Of a stretch of DNA of 64,000 nucleotides, positions 1 through 13,100 are shown piece by piece. The translations under genes and the position numbers were made by a program. This DNA comes from Centroberyx gerrardi (Eukaryota; Chordata; Actinopteri; Beryciformes; Berycidae), in the NCBI RefSeq assembly GCF_048128805.1, contig NC_136012.1, positions 12,837,725-12,901,724 on the forward strand, in the 5' to 3' direction. The notes below the pieces were generated by a model. The model was not told where the DNA came from. It saw only the letters and a program-made list of their open reading frames with translations, and ran no database searches. The first letter of the stretch is position 1; each line of letters starts with the position of its first letter.

Positions 1-271
1 CAAATATACTACTCTTTTAACCAGACACTGACAGGTTTCATTTAGCACTGCCGTTATAATCTAGGCTAGGAGAAGAGGTTAGCAAAATGACAAACTGAGT
101 AACAAACACCGCTAGTGAGAAAGACAATTTCCAGTTCCACAGTTATCTAAATATTTAGTAGTAAGTTAGTAGTTAACTGATTACCACCTAACAACATGCT
201 TAAATGGGCAAGGAGTTGCATATTCCAAAGAAGTAATGCAAAACATATAGAAGGGTTGGAGGATCGCTTAC

Positions 272-440
272 CTTGGCTGGTTGAAGTATGCTGTAATGTT
301 ATGAAAAATGCAGTTTTGGAAAAAGCCTCCACGCGTATGATGTTAACGAGTGAAAAAAGAGTTTAAAGAAAGTGTAAAGCGTCAGTATGAACTTTCATAA
401 AGAAAGTTTTAAGCGTACGTAAATTTCCGCCTATGCACAC
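272..440 (-). other. Putative 5' noncoding exon of an unseen leftward gene
   Basis: On the minus strand the stretch ends in a clean splice donor (CAAG then gtaagc, junction between 272 and 271) and lies just downstream, in minus orientation, of a CCAAT- and GC-box-rich segment. No long reading frame crosses it, so it would be untranslated or nearly so. The rest of the gene would lie left of the window. The right boundary is a guess. In human, CCNI2 and KIF3A flank SEPTIN8 on this side, but nothing here identifies either. Base 1 to 271 would be its intron, where I see nothing else. Confidence 0.25.
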
Positions 441-660
441 CCCCTACCCTTGGCGTAAGGCGATGGGGAAAAGGGTTGTTGAGGTATTAATGCAGGAATA
501 AGACCGATCCCATGCCCAAACATAGGAACATTTCATTGGCCATCGATGGACGAGATTCTCGCGTCCAAATCTCCATTGGATGAGTCTGCAGTCATTCAGG
601 TTTGAACCCCGCCCTTTCAAAATGGAGGACCAATCACTGTGAGGGAGGCGGGCCATGTGA
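440..660. promoter_or_regulatory. CCAAT-box-rich putative promoter
   Basis: Within about 120 bases there are three CCAAT motifs in either orientation (attgg at about 535-539 and 573-577, ccaat at about 631-635) and a GC box (ggcggg at about 647-652). Local GC content is higher than in the flanks. This suits a TATA-less vertebrate promoter driving the 5' exon to its left. From 661 to 1165 I see no gene, only unassigned sequence. Confidence 0.3.
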
Positions 661-1165
661 CCTACTATGAAGTCCTAATGGCCGATAGGGATATTTTACA
701 TCACGGACATGGTTGGCAATAATATCTCATTAATCATATCGGACTTCAGGGCTCAAATTACCTTTGGATCGATAATAATTCGGGACAACTTAAAATAGAA
801 TTGCACACAGTGAAGTTTATGAAATATTTCAGCGTTAACTAAATTGATACAGGCCAAGATTAATGGGCCTACCTAAAGAAATGTAGTGTATTTGTGAGTG
901 GAAGAAACAGGGAGAGAAGAGAGTATTGCGTCTATGGATTTTCTCCACAACTGTGCAGGATTTGTTTACGATTCTATATAGTTTTCAGGTATTTTCCAAA
1001 TTGTGTTGTTGGCCTATTTTGTAACAGGTTTCTGGAACAGTCTAGAAGAGTCTCTGTGGCAGCAGCTGGGATCACTGGTTACTGCAGGCTGTTTTCAACC
1101 AACTAACCAACCTAAAACCTCACATTTTAATGGAGAGAACAAGACAAGCCTTCAATAAGTAACTC

Positions 1166-4140
1166 TTTATTACAGCAGGAAATACAAATCCACAAGCAGG
1201 CGCACTTTAGACACGCCATTTATATCATACTGACATTTAGAGACTTAATCCTGAATGTATATATTTCCAGTCTTTGTATCCATTTCAGTGACAACAGTAG
1301 CTTATAGTTTTTCCAGTTTAAAACTATGAAATAGTTCTAACCTGTTCAACACAACACTGAAGCTGATTCATTGATCTGATAGGGCACTATAGTTCCATAG
1401 ATTATTAAACATAGCATTTTAACTATGACTGATTTAAAGTGCTTGTTATAAATTAGATTTATAAATTACAATCCACGTAACCCTTTAAAGAAAACTCATT
1501 TCACATTATAATTTCACAGTGCAGATAAATTGTCACTAGTCAAAGACAAGCATAAAACAGCAGCTAAAAGAAGGAAGCACATTTAGCACAGAAACACAAG
1601 GATCTGTGGGCATCTTTTAATATTGTAGGGGAGAGATGGTTGAAAGCCATGCAGAAACCATGCTATGGAGCGCTGCTTAAAGCCTGAAGGACAGAGTTTA
1701 GCAGACATTGGAAGACTCCAGGCGACTCACTTCCAGGGATACAAGGACAGCAAGGGTTATTTCTATAAAAAATGTTATTTCACACTGAAAAAATAGTACA
1801 CTTGATTGTTAATCTGTAATCTTTTGACGTGGTAGAAAGTCTTCTAATTCAAATTCCTTCCTGAGGTTAAGGAGCACGCAGATGGAAGACTAAAGAAGCT
1901 ATGAAAAGAAAGAAAAGCCATGTCATTAATCAGAACCATAGTCAGTCAGGACAATATCATATACTGTAGCTATTCAGTAAAGTCTGACACACAAAAGAAA
2001 CTGACTGCACAAACTGTAATGTTTATATAATAAGAGTTCCAACAATCTGTAATGTTATTTGTCCTGCTTTCTGCCATCAATTGAGCAAAAACTAAACTAA
2101 AACTAAAACTTGAGTCCAATGGATACTGTGTTTATGAAATGTGACACTGATGATTATAAACCACAAACATCATAAAACCATGTTCATGATGACAACAGCT
2201 GTATGATCTGCTTCAAATCATACATGATGTGGTGATATTTCCCAGAAAAGTGAGAAAAATGGAAGGGAAGAGGTTCAATTAACACACAGATGAACTGATG
2301 CTCTATTCTGTTTTGCATTGTCATTCTTTATTTGAATGTGAAGGCAAGCAAAAATATTCCTTTTCTTTCCAGGCTCACTGCAAATGAGCTAAGAAACAGT
2401 CCTTCGATTAATTTCTTTATAACTTTGCATAGAATGGTTTCTAGACAACAATAAATCTCTTATTACAAAACTACCAGAAACTTAGAAAAACAGAATAACT
2501 ATTAATATTCCTATGTACATTAGACATTCTGTATGAATAGAAGACAGCATTTGAGTAATTCAACTTGTGAATTAGAGAAGTCTACATATATTTGCATGTA
2601 GAAATACACATAAATGTTAATATATATGCTAACCCACAACCATCCGTTCCACCAGACTGGTGAGTTTCACTGGGAAACCACTGGGAGTTACAATTCCAAC
2701 AGCAGATGAACACACATTCATGGCAAGAACATAAAATAACAAAAGCTATGTTATGATAACAGTCTATGGATTTGTTATCACATGTCTAGCAGAGTCAGCA
2801 TTAGGGACAAATTAAATACACTGAGCATAGCTACCTTTTTGATCCATAAGTACACAGTGGCTTACAGCCAACACATCGCTCTGGCTCACATATATGCATG
2901 GTCACTGTGTCATAGAGTCCACACATACAATGTCAGTCAGTAATGTCAAATATAACAGTCCCTTTTTCCATGCTGATGGCAGACACATTCCTGGTTTCCC
3001 TGGATGTTTGTTCCATACATCAACTGAAAAGGGGAAAGAAAATAAGACAAAATATGGCAAAAGAAAATATGTAGGATTTGACAAGTATGGCAGAAATCAA
3101 AAGAAAAATGAAAAGTGATCGAAGTGGGAATGCAACACTAGTGATGAGTTTTTATTTGTTTCAGAATCTACTAGCTTTCCATAGGCTACATTTAAGTCTT
3201 ACATAAAACTAGCAACATTGAGAAATGAACAAACCATTATTTTCAGCACAGACATGAAGCTTGTAACACACATTATGTCAAGTCCCAGACTAAAAATCTG
3301 TATTTTTCCCCAGTGGAGAATTCCAATGTTATGTACTTTTAGTCTAGATTAATGCATGCCCATTAAAGTGGCCCAATATCTTTTGATATTTTCACATACC
3401 CAGTAGAGGGCACTACAGCCAATACAGACTGGCATTAAATGTGAAGTCAGTGTAGGAGGAGGATGTAGGATCCAGGCTTTTATTTCCTTACATTTCATCA
3501 CACTTTTTGCTCATCATTAAGCCAGCTTTGTCTTTGTGGTTCTTTAGGGCTAATTTTGAACTTCAAACTGCCTATGTGAGTTTTGGGCACCTGCAAAAAT
3601 TCCTATGGTTGTATATGAGATGTCTGAGTATCATCTGTGTGACATGGGGCGTGAGCAACGGCAATACCAGTCGTATGTAAACAGAAGTGCCCCTGCCTGA
3701 GATGCAGTCTGGCAGGTCAGAGCGCAGAGACATAAGCATCAGGCTGTGTCATGCAAGCTGTGACCCCTCCTACTGTGTCTGGGCACACAATGTCAGACTC
3801 AATCTGTCCCTGTATCAGTTTCTGAGCCAACATGGCTCCTGGCAAGGTAACGCCACCTCATTAGTCACATCCTACTCCTCCTCCCTCCGTCCAACCAACT
3901 CCACAGAGACTGGCCAGCGGAGTGCATGTCCATGGCTTGTGGAATGACTGTAATGCGTGTGTGCCATTGAACTGATTATCCTTGATTAGCTTTAGAGAAA
4001 TTAGTTTAATTACTATTTAGTGGTGTAAACATACTCTGAAGGCCTTGGGGATAAGTCACAAACCACCGCTGAGAAGCAATACAAATGTAATACATACAGG
4101 AAAACATATCAGAGAGCGACTGAGACATGAAAAAGCAGAC
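1166..4140 (-). other. sept8: Putative 3' UTR of septin 8
   Basis: The stretch follows the septin 8 stop codon on the minus strand and ends at a minus-strand AATAAA (TTTATT on the plus strand at 1166-1171). No coding exon of another gene is visible in it on either strand. The extent is an inference: an earlier polyadenylation site or an alternative last exon, as mammalian SEPTIN8 has, cannot be excluded. I found no match to the mammalian alternative C-terminus. Confidence 0.4.
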
Positions 4141-7100
4141 TTACTTCTTCTTGTCCTTGTCCTTCTTGAAGGGCTGTTGCGAGCAGCCCTGCAGGGCCTG
4201 GCCCATCAGCGTCTCAGCAGCCACCTTTCTTCTGTTGAAGGCGTTCATCTCCTCCTCCAGATCTCGCCTCTTCTCCTCCAGATTCCTCTTCTCCTCCTGG
4301 TGCATCCGCTTGAGCTGCTCAAACCTCTCATGGAGCTGGAGATGTTGGCGGGGGCAAGGGACAATGTGATATATGCAAAATATGGTGTCTTATGAATGAT
4401 AATCCTCATTGCCAATCCTCACTTACCTCTCTTTCTTTTTCTTTCAGCTCTGCCTCTGTCTCTTTCACTTTGTTGACAAACATCTGTCTCATTTCTTCCT
4501 CCTTGTGCTGCAACTCCCCAAGGAACTCCTTCCTCTTGGCTTCATACGTCTCCTGCAGGCTGAAGGTCGGGGAACAAGCAAAGTTAGGAAAGATAGGAAG
4601 GATATGGGGAAAGGATTCATTTCCATGCCACAAAATCATCTTCACGTGGATTTTCAGCTTTGTGGTTTTAACAAAATAAGAGAGCAGGAGCTGACCGGCG
4701 AATTGCGCTGTTATGAAATGAATTGCCAAAATGCATTACATCACAGCTCGCCCTGAACTCACCTGAAGGGCTGGCTGTCCGGGTCTGTGTCCTTGAAGCC
4801 CATCTCCTCCAGCTTGCAGCGACGGTACAGTTCATAGTGCCGAGCATGCGTTTGCTCTCTGAGATCCTCCATGTTCACGCGCAGCAGCATCTCCCTCAGC
4901 TTCACAAAATCACAGTGGCTTTCGTTCTCCACTGGAATAAAAGAGGCTTGGGATTTAACTACATGCACTGACTAACAACCTTTATGAAAACCCTCTGCTT
5001 ACTGTGCTCACAGATGTAGAGTACGGTGACATTATCATCAGCTTTTCTGTTAAGAGATGTGTATAATTAGGTAGTAGGTATTTTCCTTAGCACTTGTGCT
5101 CTTTAGGGGACTTTTACGATGCTTGTAACTGCCAAATCAATTCAGCAGAGTTGGACTTACCCTGTACTGATCCCCAGGGGTACAGCCTTGCCCTCGCCAT
5201 CTTATTCCCCACTTTCACTTCTTCTAAACTTCCCACCACAGCAAAGGGAAGGTGAGCCTGTAATGTAAAGATGTGTTTATCTACCATTATAATGTGGTTA
5301 AAATGAATACTACTGTTGTCATATCCTGGTGACTCGATCTGCTAATGTCTATACTACATGCAATTCAAATGATCATATGATCATCAGCTCATATGATGCT
5401 ACTGCAGTTCTCTCTACTCATTTTCCTGCATCTTCTCTGTAACGATCTGAATTGCATTAAATGTGTATGTGTGTGTATAGACTTCCTACAAATTTGTATT
5501 TTTAACTTCTTGTGTGTGTGAAAATGTTTCCAATGTACCAGTCATATTTTCTAACACTGCCAGTTATGAATATGCGGATGGAGTTGTGTTCAAGTTTATT
5601 ATCTGGTCTGAATAGCTGGACATGTAGATATTAACTTAAGCAAAATAACTGAGGACAATGTAATGAATCCAGAAAGTAGGGTGCATTACAATGAATTTGT
5701 GTATAGATCATTGTGTGAATAAAATTGCATTGTTCTGTTGATATAGCCAACAGACTCAAGCAGCAGCTATTATAGGCATTGATTCCCCAGTCCTCAACCT
5801 GCTGCAGGACCCAGTTAAACCTGCAGCATGTGTATGTTGTGACTGTTCAGAGCTATACTGTACGCTTGTGTGCGTGGGTGTGTGAGTGAGAGAGAGCAGG
5901 ACTCACATTCATGGAGGAGTTGATCTCTGTAACAGCCTCATCCTCTGTAGGAAACTGATAAATCTGCACTCCATTGCTGACCAGCTCACTCATAATCTTT
6001 ATCTTGAATTTATGCAGCTCACTCTTGGATATTGTGTCTGACTTTGCGATAATAGGGATGATGTTCACCTGTGTGGAAAAGCATAATCTGAATAACAGAT
6101 TGAATAATGATTAATATAATTTTCTGTATTGCACAGTACTGGATTCTTAGGTCACCTTGCTGTCCAACTTCTTCATTGTGACAAGATCCAGGGACTTGAG
6201 AGAGTGTCCAGTGGGAGCGATGAAATACAGGCAGGCATGGATTCTTGTGTCATGGTAGTTAAATAAGGAGCGTTTTATTTTTAGCTCCTCTTGAAGGTAA
6301 TTTTCAAACTGGGTATCAATGTAGTCAACGATGGGTTTATAGCTGCACAGGAAAAGAAAACAACAAAAGTCAACCCAGATTTCTTAAATCATGAACATCT
6401 TTCATTTATCCTCACATGCACCAGCAGAGGGAATCAGTTTGCTTGCCTTGCCGGTTCAGAGACATATTAGTATCCTGGTTACAAACTCTGCAACGGCCGT
6501 CTTGCGGCCAAGAATGCCCTCTTTTTATACTCCCTGCTGGTAGAGCGCTCAAATGTCTATTGAGATTGCATTCGTTCTACCAGTCATTCCCTACCCTTTC
6601 TTCCTTTCCAATTCACATGCCAACAACAGGGCAGATCCCTATGTCAGTCCTTCACCCTGTATGTGTATGGGCTGAAGGACCAGAGCAAAAGAGCTTCTGT
6701 GGAAAAATGATTAATGGCCAGTGCTGTTCAAAGCTCTAGATACGTTTCTATTGTTGCTACAGATCAGTGATGAAATAGTGTTAAATCTTAAATGAAATTG
6801 AGTCTATAACATATGAATTATAATAATATAGTATTTTTTCTCCTTTGTACAAGGCAGTTTGTTCTCTTTTTGATCCTTACTTTTCATTTTTCAACCTGGA
6901 TAGTAAAGGGCCTGACTGAATGTCAAACCATCATCTACAAGTATTCGTACCTTTCTTCTTTGTTGATCTGGTCTCCAAACCCAACAGTGTCCACAATGGT
7001 CAGCTTGAGGTGGACATTGCTCTCCTGCAGATCATAAGTTCTGGGGCGTAGATGTACGTCATTGTGATAATGGCTGGCTTCTTCACTCTCAAACGTTGTG

Positions 7101-8241
7101 TTGAAAAGAGTGTTCATTAATGTAGACTTGCCTATCCCCGTCTCACCTGAGCAAAGAAAATAAAGGGGATGACATATGGTGAAGAGAGATAGGTGATATT
7201 CACTTTCACAGTCCATGCATTAACGCTCCAAATTCAAAAATGTGTCACATGCAACATTTTGATTGAAACATTGGATTAGGAGTTCCTGCTGCGTTCAGAC
7301 TTACCTACACAGAGGATGTTGAAGCAGAATCCCTGTGCGACTGATTTGCTGACCAACTGGTCTGGAAGACTGTCAAACCCCACATGGCCTCCGAGCTCCA
7401 GGTTCCGCTTCTCCTCATTCTGCGGTATTTTGAGACAGGCAGAACAAAAGAATATTTCCTCTCTATTCTATTCATTTCTTGCATTACACAAATATTTTGT
7501 TACATTCGCCTTCCCGTTAAATATCTAAGTTAAATAACAAAATGGAGAAGTTAAAAATAAAAGTCCTTTTGTGAGATCTCATCCTACTGCTTTCAAGCTT
7601 AAGAGCATGCTTTACAAATGAGGTCATCTTTCTCTTCCACTTAAAACACCGAATGGTCAGACCTATAAAAAGGATCTCTCTGACCATCAAAAACCAGATT
7701 CCTCCAGCAAAGGCACATAAATCTGTCAGGGACAAAAAACACAACAGAACACAAACACAAACAGAACTGAGGTCATACTTTACATGGAGTGGCTTTTGTC
7801 TGCGTCTGCTGTAAATGCAGCCGATGCAACACTGCATAATGTATTAGTCTGTTTAACATTACAGACAGTTATGTTTGTGATTAGACAGTACTGTACTATG
7901 CTTTGTTCTAATTCATGCTTGGAGAATGAGAGCCTAAACTAAAAATAAGCCTAAACTCAATAAATACACTTAACAACCAAAGTGCTATATCTATTTTGAA
8001 TTTTCATTGATAGTGGACTCAAATGCTGATGATATTACATTAAAGCATTTGTATATGAATGCCAAATAACATAGAATATGTTGTCCTGGCTGATAAGTTG
8101 GGGTGCTTGGAGGCTGGTCCTCCCTCCTATGCCAGCTACATCCTGGGACACTGAGAAACAGCAGGCACCTCTCAAAAGGCTCAACATGAGGACAAGGATG
8201 TGTTCAATACAACAATCATCTGTTTCTCTCCCTCTCTCTCT

Positions 8242-8282
<41 letters not shown>

Positions 8283-9074
8283 GAGCTCTTTATCTAGATG
8301 TTATTTCACAGGGTGAGAGGATATCCAAGCTGTTGCCCAAGCGCTCTTAACCCCCCTAACACACACCACCTCGACAAAGTCTGCCATCCTGTGCATTGCA
8401 ATACACCCAATAAACATTTAACAGGAGACTAAATACCAGACATTTATGATGCGTTTTGAATCACCTTGTTGCCACAAATAAAACTGTTAAAGTCAGCTCA
8501 TACGTAGTTACATTTTCGCTGAGCAATGCAATGCTGAATCTTGAGGAGCCACCAACTGAAGTGGCTGCTACTTATGTTTATCCTCTTAGTCTCTCATTGC
8601 CTGCTGTCCTGCGCTTCGTTTATAAATGCTCGGCCCTTTCTTTCTGTCACTGCAACAAACATGCACACGTTTCACCAGCGTTAACACAGACACATCTAGC
8701 GAAGAGTTTGTGATGAGGCTTTGCGATGCTACCTCAGCGGCTGACAGCACGCTCGGATGCTGAAGTGCGCTCTACCTGCACGTCTCCAGACTGCGTACCG
8801 AAGCAATGAAGGCGACAATGCGTCATTTACATTTAGTCAATCGTTATCTGGAAATTCGTCATGATCCTGATTAATTACCCATAATAAGCTTTATCAATAC
8901 CGAAGAGGTGTCGCTGCGTTCTCGAAAGACAAATCTCGTTACCCCCACCTTGCTATAATCTACACCTGAATGCTCGGTTAGTCAGTCTAATCCCCCATTC
9001 TCGGCTGCAGCAGGCCTTCAGGCTGTATCGCCCATCATACTCACAGCGCAAATGTCTATTTCAGTGGCCGCCAT
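4141..9074 (-). CDS. sept8: Septin 8 (filament-forming GTPase), 9 coding exons, 427 aa
   Basis: Cytoskeletal GTP-binding septin of the SEPT6 subgroup, which assembles into hetero-oligomeric filaments at membranes and in neurons. Coding exons in transcript order: 9074-9045, 7419-7305, 7146-6951, 6342-6156, 6068-5907, 5257-5161, 4931-4763, 4559-4427 and 4335-4141; their lengths sum to 428 codons including TAA. The first exon encodes only ten residues ([10 protein letters not shown]), matching the MAAT start of vertebrate SEPT8. Motifs: P-loop GETGIGKS at about residues 49-56, G3 DTVGFGD at 101-107, G4 AKSD at 184-187, and a YPWG septin-unique motif near 256. A charged coiled-coil tail starts near 320, and the protein ends in KKDKDKKK. 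The C-terminal reading closely follows human SEPTIN8 ([28 protein letters not shown]). The ATG lies about 960 bp from sowaha, which is divergently transcribed. Intron 1 holds a CA repeat and an unexplained open frame. Confidence 0.96.
8243..8281. repeat. (CA)n microsatellite in septin 8 intron 1
   Basis: About 19 uninterrupted CA units, preceded by a short CT-rich run. Confidence 0.95.
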
Positions 9075-9852
9075 CGTCAGACGCGTCAGAAGTGTGTGGG
9101 AAGGATTTTACGAGGCGCTGTCTTCACCGGGACCTGCTTCACAGAGGGAAAGGCTCAATTCATTCAACATGGCCACTTGGAGGCAACACCCCCTCGGTGC
9201 TGGAATGCGAGACTGGAGCAGGCCTACTGAGAAATAAACACTAAAACCGACTGATGCACGGACTTTATTTCCCCTCTGTATTTTAGGTTCACAACTAAAA
9301 TAAAACAGACGAACACCTCCATTATATTGTGCATACATGTAATTTGATAACGAAAAATATTAAGGACAGACTTTATGAAACATATTTTACTGCTAGATTT
9401 TGTTCATTTGTCAGCCTACAACTAGCCTACTTTTAGGTTCCAAACTAAAGCCAAAAAATAAAATAAAAATTAAACTGGTATCTCTTTTAAATAGTGACTA
9501 CACATTTTTATCGCTATTATACTGTACAGATATTGCATAATCTGCAAAAAACAAAAACAAAAAACAATGGTCCAATGGTTAAACGTGTCTCTTTCGTCTC
9601 TACGTTTTTCCATTAACATAACGAATGAACAAAGCAAATTCATATTTTTCTTATAATGTTGATAGGCTACATGTTTCATCTCTAATTATAAATCTATGCT
9701 CAGACATGAAAATATATACATATATATTATAGGTCAAATAGCCTTAAGCATGTTTAGCAGCTTGATATTTTGTTCTCTATTCAGTCTATGCCAGAAAGCA
9801 AAGTGCAGGCTGTGCTGGCCTTATATTTTGCTTTAACGGGAGTGACATGGGC

Positions 9853-9859
9853 TATAAAA
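9853..9859 (+). promoter_or_regulatory. sowaha: TATA box of sowaha
   Basis: TATAAAA lies 177 bases before the sowaha start codon, with GC-rich sequence just downstream. This predicts transcription starting near 9880 and an unspliced 5' leader of about 150 bases. The remaining septin 8/sowaha spacer (9075-9852) is AT-rich and shows no gene. Confidence 0.6.
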
Positions 9860-10035
9860 CGGGTGAGTTTCTTTGCAGGGCGCCGGAAGCAGCAGGTTAG
9901 TTGAGGGACATCAGCCAACTGCACCGTGCAGAAGAAGAGGGAGTAAATCCCATAGCGGGGAGAGCGGGGCGATCATCTCACAGCACTACATTTCATCCGC
10001 GTTATTTTTTTACCATTTGACGGAGGGAAAACGAC

Positions 10036-11424
10036 ATGGCTTTGACACAAGAAGCTATTTTGACTTTCCTGCTGGAGCACGGAGGTAAAGTGAAGAATTC
10101 GGAGTTGCTGAACAATTTCAGAAGCCAAATCAACGGCAGCGATCCCGCGGAAAAGCAGCACAATAGGGATCTGTTCAAGAAGTTTGTGAATAGTGTTGCT
10201 GTCGTCAAGCAAGTCGACGATGTGAAGTTTGTGGTTGTGAGGAAAAGGTATCAGGACTTTGTTAAAGGGGGGGCGCATGTTATCGGTCAGAAAGCAGAGA
10301 TGGAGGACAGTTTCGGCAGTCAAAACGCGTCTTTTTCGTCCACGTCTCCTCACCGAGGCGAGTCCGGCAAGATGCTTTATTCAGACTTTGAGAACAATAA
10401 TATGTACTATCCCTCAAACATAAATGGCAATTGTTTTAGTGACAACGCCAAACATATGCCTTCGGACAATGTGCAAACAGGGAGGCCTTTATCAAGAAAT
10501 CTTAGCAGCGCGGACACAACCACTGTCAAGGTCCTGAACATTTCCAGTGATCAGGCGAGCAGAGCGGGGAAATCTGGCGCTGTGTTTGCTGTCATAGCAG
10601 TAAAATCCCCCCCTCGTCCACCGAGAGAGACTGAACCGATGAGACAGGATGGATTAAATTCAGAAGTGCCTCAGCAGAAAACTTCAGAGAAACCAATCAT
10701 GATGGCACCCACAGTGCCAGCTATGGATTCTTGTTTTCCAACTTTTGAGCAGGATGGATGGAGTTCCTCCCAATGTTGGAAAAACAGGCACACAGAGGCC
10801 CCAGGCTTCCCCCACTTGATGAAAACTCACAACAAAACCACAAGACAAGGAGATGATGCCAAGTACTCAGAATCTGTGCCTTTAGAGCCACTGGCTCATG
10901 AGTGGTTGGTCAAGTCTGCTGCCGGACTATGGGGCCAAATCTATGGTTTGCTGCTGCAGGACACCCAGTTGGCGAAGAGGAAAGACTTCATGTCAGGTTT
11001 CACAGCTCTGCACTGGGCTGCTAAGGCAGGCAACAGTGAGATGGTGCATAAGATCATGGATATCTCCAAGAAAAGAGGCACTTGTGTTAACATCAACAGC
11101 AAAACACATGGAGGCTACACACCTCTGCATATCGCAGCCATACACGGTCACAGTGAAGTCATGGTTTTGCTTGTGCAAGGTTATGGAGCCAAGGTAAATG
11201 TAAGAGATAATGATGGCAAGAAGCCCTACCACTACCTGGGCAAAGGTGTGTCAGCTGAGGTCAGAGAGCTTCTGGGAGGCCTGCAGCAGGACAAGTATAG
11301 GGACAAGACAGAAGATGAGGAGTACAGAGAGCAGCCAAAAGGCCTGAACACAATAAGCAAGCTGTTCCAGCCCCACATAGGGAAGAAACAAAAGGCAACA
11401 GCCAAGTTTATCCACGACTGGTGA
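10036..11424 (+). CDS. sowaha: Sosondowah ankyrin repeat protein A, single exon, 462 aa
   Basis: Intronless, as SOWAHA (ANKRD43) is in other vertebrates; its molecular role is poorly known. The N-terminus (about residues 1-75, MALTQEAILTFLLEHGGKVK onward) is the SOWAH winged-helix-like domain. The middle (about 80-285) is low-complexity, rich in Ser, Pro and Lys, and probably disordered. From about 287 (HEWLVKSAAGLWGQIYGLL) the conserved C-terminal block begins, with ankyrin repeats at about 320-345 (GFTALHWAAKAGN) and 357-390 (GGYTPLHIAAIHGH), then a third partial repeat. The ATG is the first in frame after the predicted transcription start, and the N-terminus fits the family. The stop is TGA at 11422-11424. 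It lies next to septin 8 in opposite orientation, the same arrangement as in human. Confidence 0.94.
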   Translation: MALTQEAILTFLLEHGGKVKNSELLNNFRSQINGSDPAEKQHNRDLFKKFVNSVAVVKQVDDVKFVVVRKRYQDFVKGGAHVIGQKAEMEDSFGSQNASFSSTSPHRGESGKMLYSDFENNNMYYPSNINGNCFSDNAKHMPSDNVQTGRPLSRNLSSADTTTVKVLNISSDQASRAGKSGAVFAVIAVKSPPRPPRETEPMRQDGLNSEVPQQKTSEKPIMMAPTVPAMDSCFPTFEQDGWSSSQCWKNRHTEAPGFPHLMKTHNKTTRQGDDAKYSESVPLEPLAHEWLVKSAAGLWGQIYGLLLQDTQLAKRKDFMSGFTALHWAAKAGNSEMVHKIMDISKKRGTCVNINSKTHGGYTPLHIAAIHGHSEVMVLLVQGYGAKVNVRDNDGKKPYHYLGKGVSAEVRELLGGLQQDKYRDKTEDEEYREQPKGLNTISKLFQPHIGKKQKATAKFIHDW

Positions 11425-11542
11425 GATGTAGAAAGATGACGAGAGAAGCAGTAAACTGGACAGTGTCAAAATATTATAATATTAATATAAAAGAGACATC
11501 TATAACTACTGGAATTCATCTTTATGTAAGGTCTGTAACTGA

Positions 11543-11548
11543 AATAAA
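11543..11548 (+). terminator. sowaha: Polyadenylation signal of sowaha
   Basis: AATAAA lies 119 bases past the stop codon and implies a short 3' UTR. It is the first such hexamer after the gene. Confidence 0.55.
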
Positions 11549-13100
11549 ATGTGTAGTCTCTCGGTACTTATTGCAGATTCTACTTGTCTTGTATAGAGTG
11601 TAGCACTGGATTTGTTTGTGAATCATATTTAAAATGGTATTTTTTCTTTATATGAGTTCTATATATTAGGCCTAACAATGATAATAATGTTATTTTTGTA
11701 CTCAAGTTATTTTTTTAAATAACACAAACACAACATAATGTTGATGTGTCATTTTCTCATTTACCTTATGTATAATGAATCTTTGGAAATAACCCCTTGA
11801 TTCATGACTTCAAAGGGGAAAGGAAGGAAATATGAAAACAGACCACACCTGGGAAACAGTTGCTGTCAACACCGGTATGAAACATGATCCCATTGTGTTG
11901 TTGATAGACTTGTTTAGCACATTTCTGTGCAACAGATCATGTCTTTGTTTAATGAATGATAGTTTATCAGAGGGCAATATAAAGTTTGATGGATATCCAT
12001 CAATAGCAGCACAATCATGTGCCGAGAAAACTTTGCATACTGTTGTAGAAAAAAACTCCCACGTCTGATAGTTTGCCTCTCATTCATTTTGAAGAAAGCT
12101 GCCTCTCAGCATATGTATGAGCAAAGGGGACCTGCGTGGGGCCATTTATACAGAGTAGGGCAGCCAGAAGGGGTAGTGGAATGTTTCCTTTGCATTATCA
12201 TTTGCTTTGTTTACTTGAAGGCGTTATGGAGGAGAAAGGCCTCCTTTTGTGGTCTGTCTGGTCCTCATTCCTCTCTGAACTGCTGCAGTAAAGAAATGAG
12301 GAACAAGACATAAGTAAGACATTATTAGCCATTGGCCCAGAGCGATACAGTAATCAATCATTATGTGATGATTAGAAATAATTTCAGCCAAGTACGAGTT
12401 TGACACAAATTCCTCCTCAATTGTAAAAAAAGAATAGACAGCCTGACTAGTAGGATGAAGCGTAAGCATGCAGCATGCTGCACTGATAGAGACAATCACT
12501 CTATAAACTGTGACTAACTTGTGTCAAGTTAGACACAACCCACTTGTAGACCATAAAGTAGGGGGGTAATTAGTGATCCAATTATTGACCAAAGTTGTAA
12601 AATTAGCCTCTGCATCACTGAACTTAAATGGTGGAGAAATAAACCTATGATGGAAAGCTAAGAACTCAGTCAGGAACATAATTTTAATGTTCAGTTTTGT
12701 CACACACACAAAAAAAAGTACTTGATTCTGTTGCCCAGACCATGCATGATGTGCACAAAATAGAATTCTCCCCTCTCTGAATAGTACAACAGACATTTGA
12801 ACTATTTTATCCTTAACTGACCCAGAGAAAAACAATGCCTGATGACATGACAAGAGTTGGAGCTCAGACAATGAAGCCATAAGAAATACCGTGCAATAAC
12901 AATGTCCTTTGTCTTGTTGTCTAGAGAAGGAGCTGCCTGCATAATAATCCGGATGAAGGACAGTAGCCATTCAACCATTGTCTTCAGTACAAATTAGGCT
13001 ATTGCAAGAGAATTTGGTGATCAGAAAAAGGGAAATCTACTAGGATGGTTCAGTCAAGATTTGTGACCATGAATGTCTCTCCAACACTAGACTCTCCTGA
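11549..13100. other. Intergenic spacer without visible genes
   Basis: AT-rich sequence with stops in all frames. Short open frames on both strands show no recognisable domain or splice-linked partner. Nothing supported here. Confidence 0.6.

Noticed and set aside
4045-4756. Plus-strand open frames over septin 8 exons
   Set aside because: They are the complement of the coiled-coil exons; codon sense and splice sites support the minus strand.
7517-7730. LEAP2-like peptide ([13 protein letters not shown]) in septin 8 intron 1
   Set aside because: A faint resemblance to the KRMTPFW start of mature LEAP2, but the four conserved cysteines are absent.
8035-8350. Open frames of 80-90 codons across the CA repeat
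   Set aside because: They arise from CACACA reading as His-Thr or Cys-Val; no other coding sign.
12524-12970. Minus-strand 148-codon frame in the sowaha-gdf9 spacer
   Set aside because: Low-complexity AT-rich translation with no domain, splice partner or codon bias.
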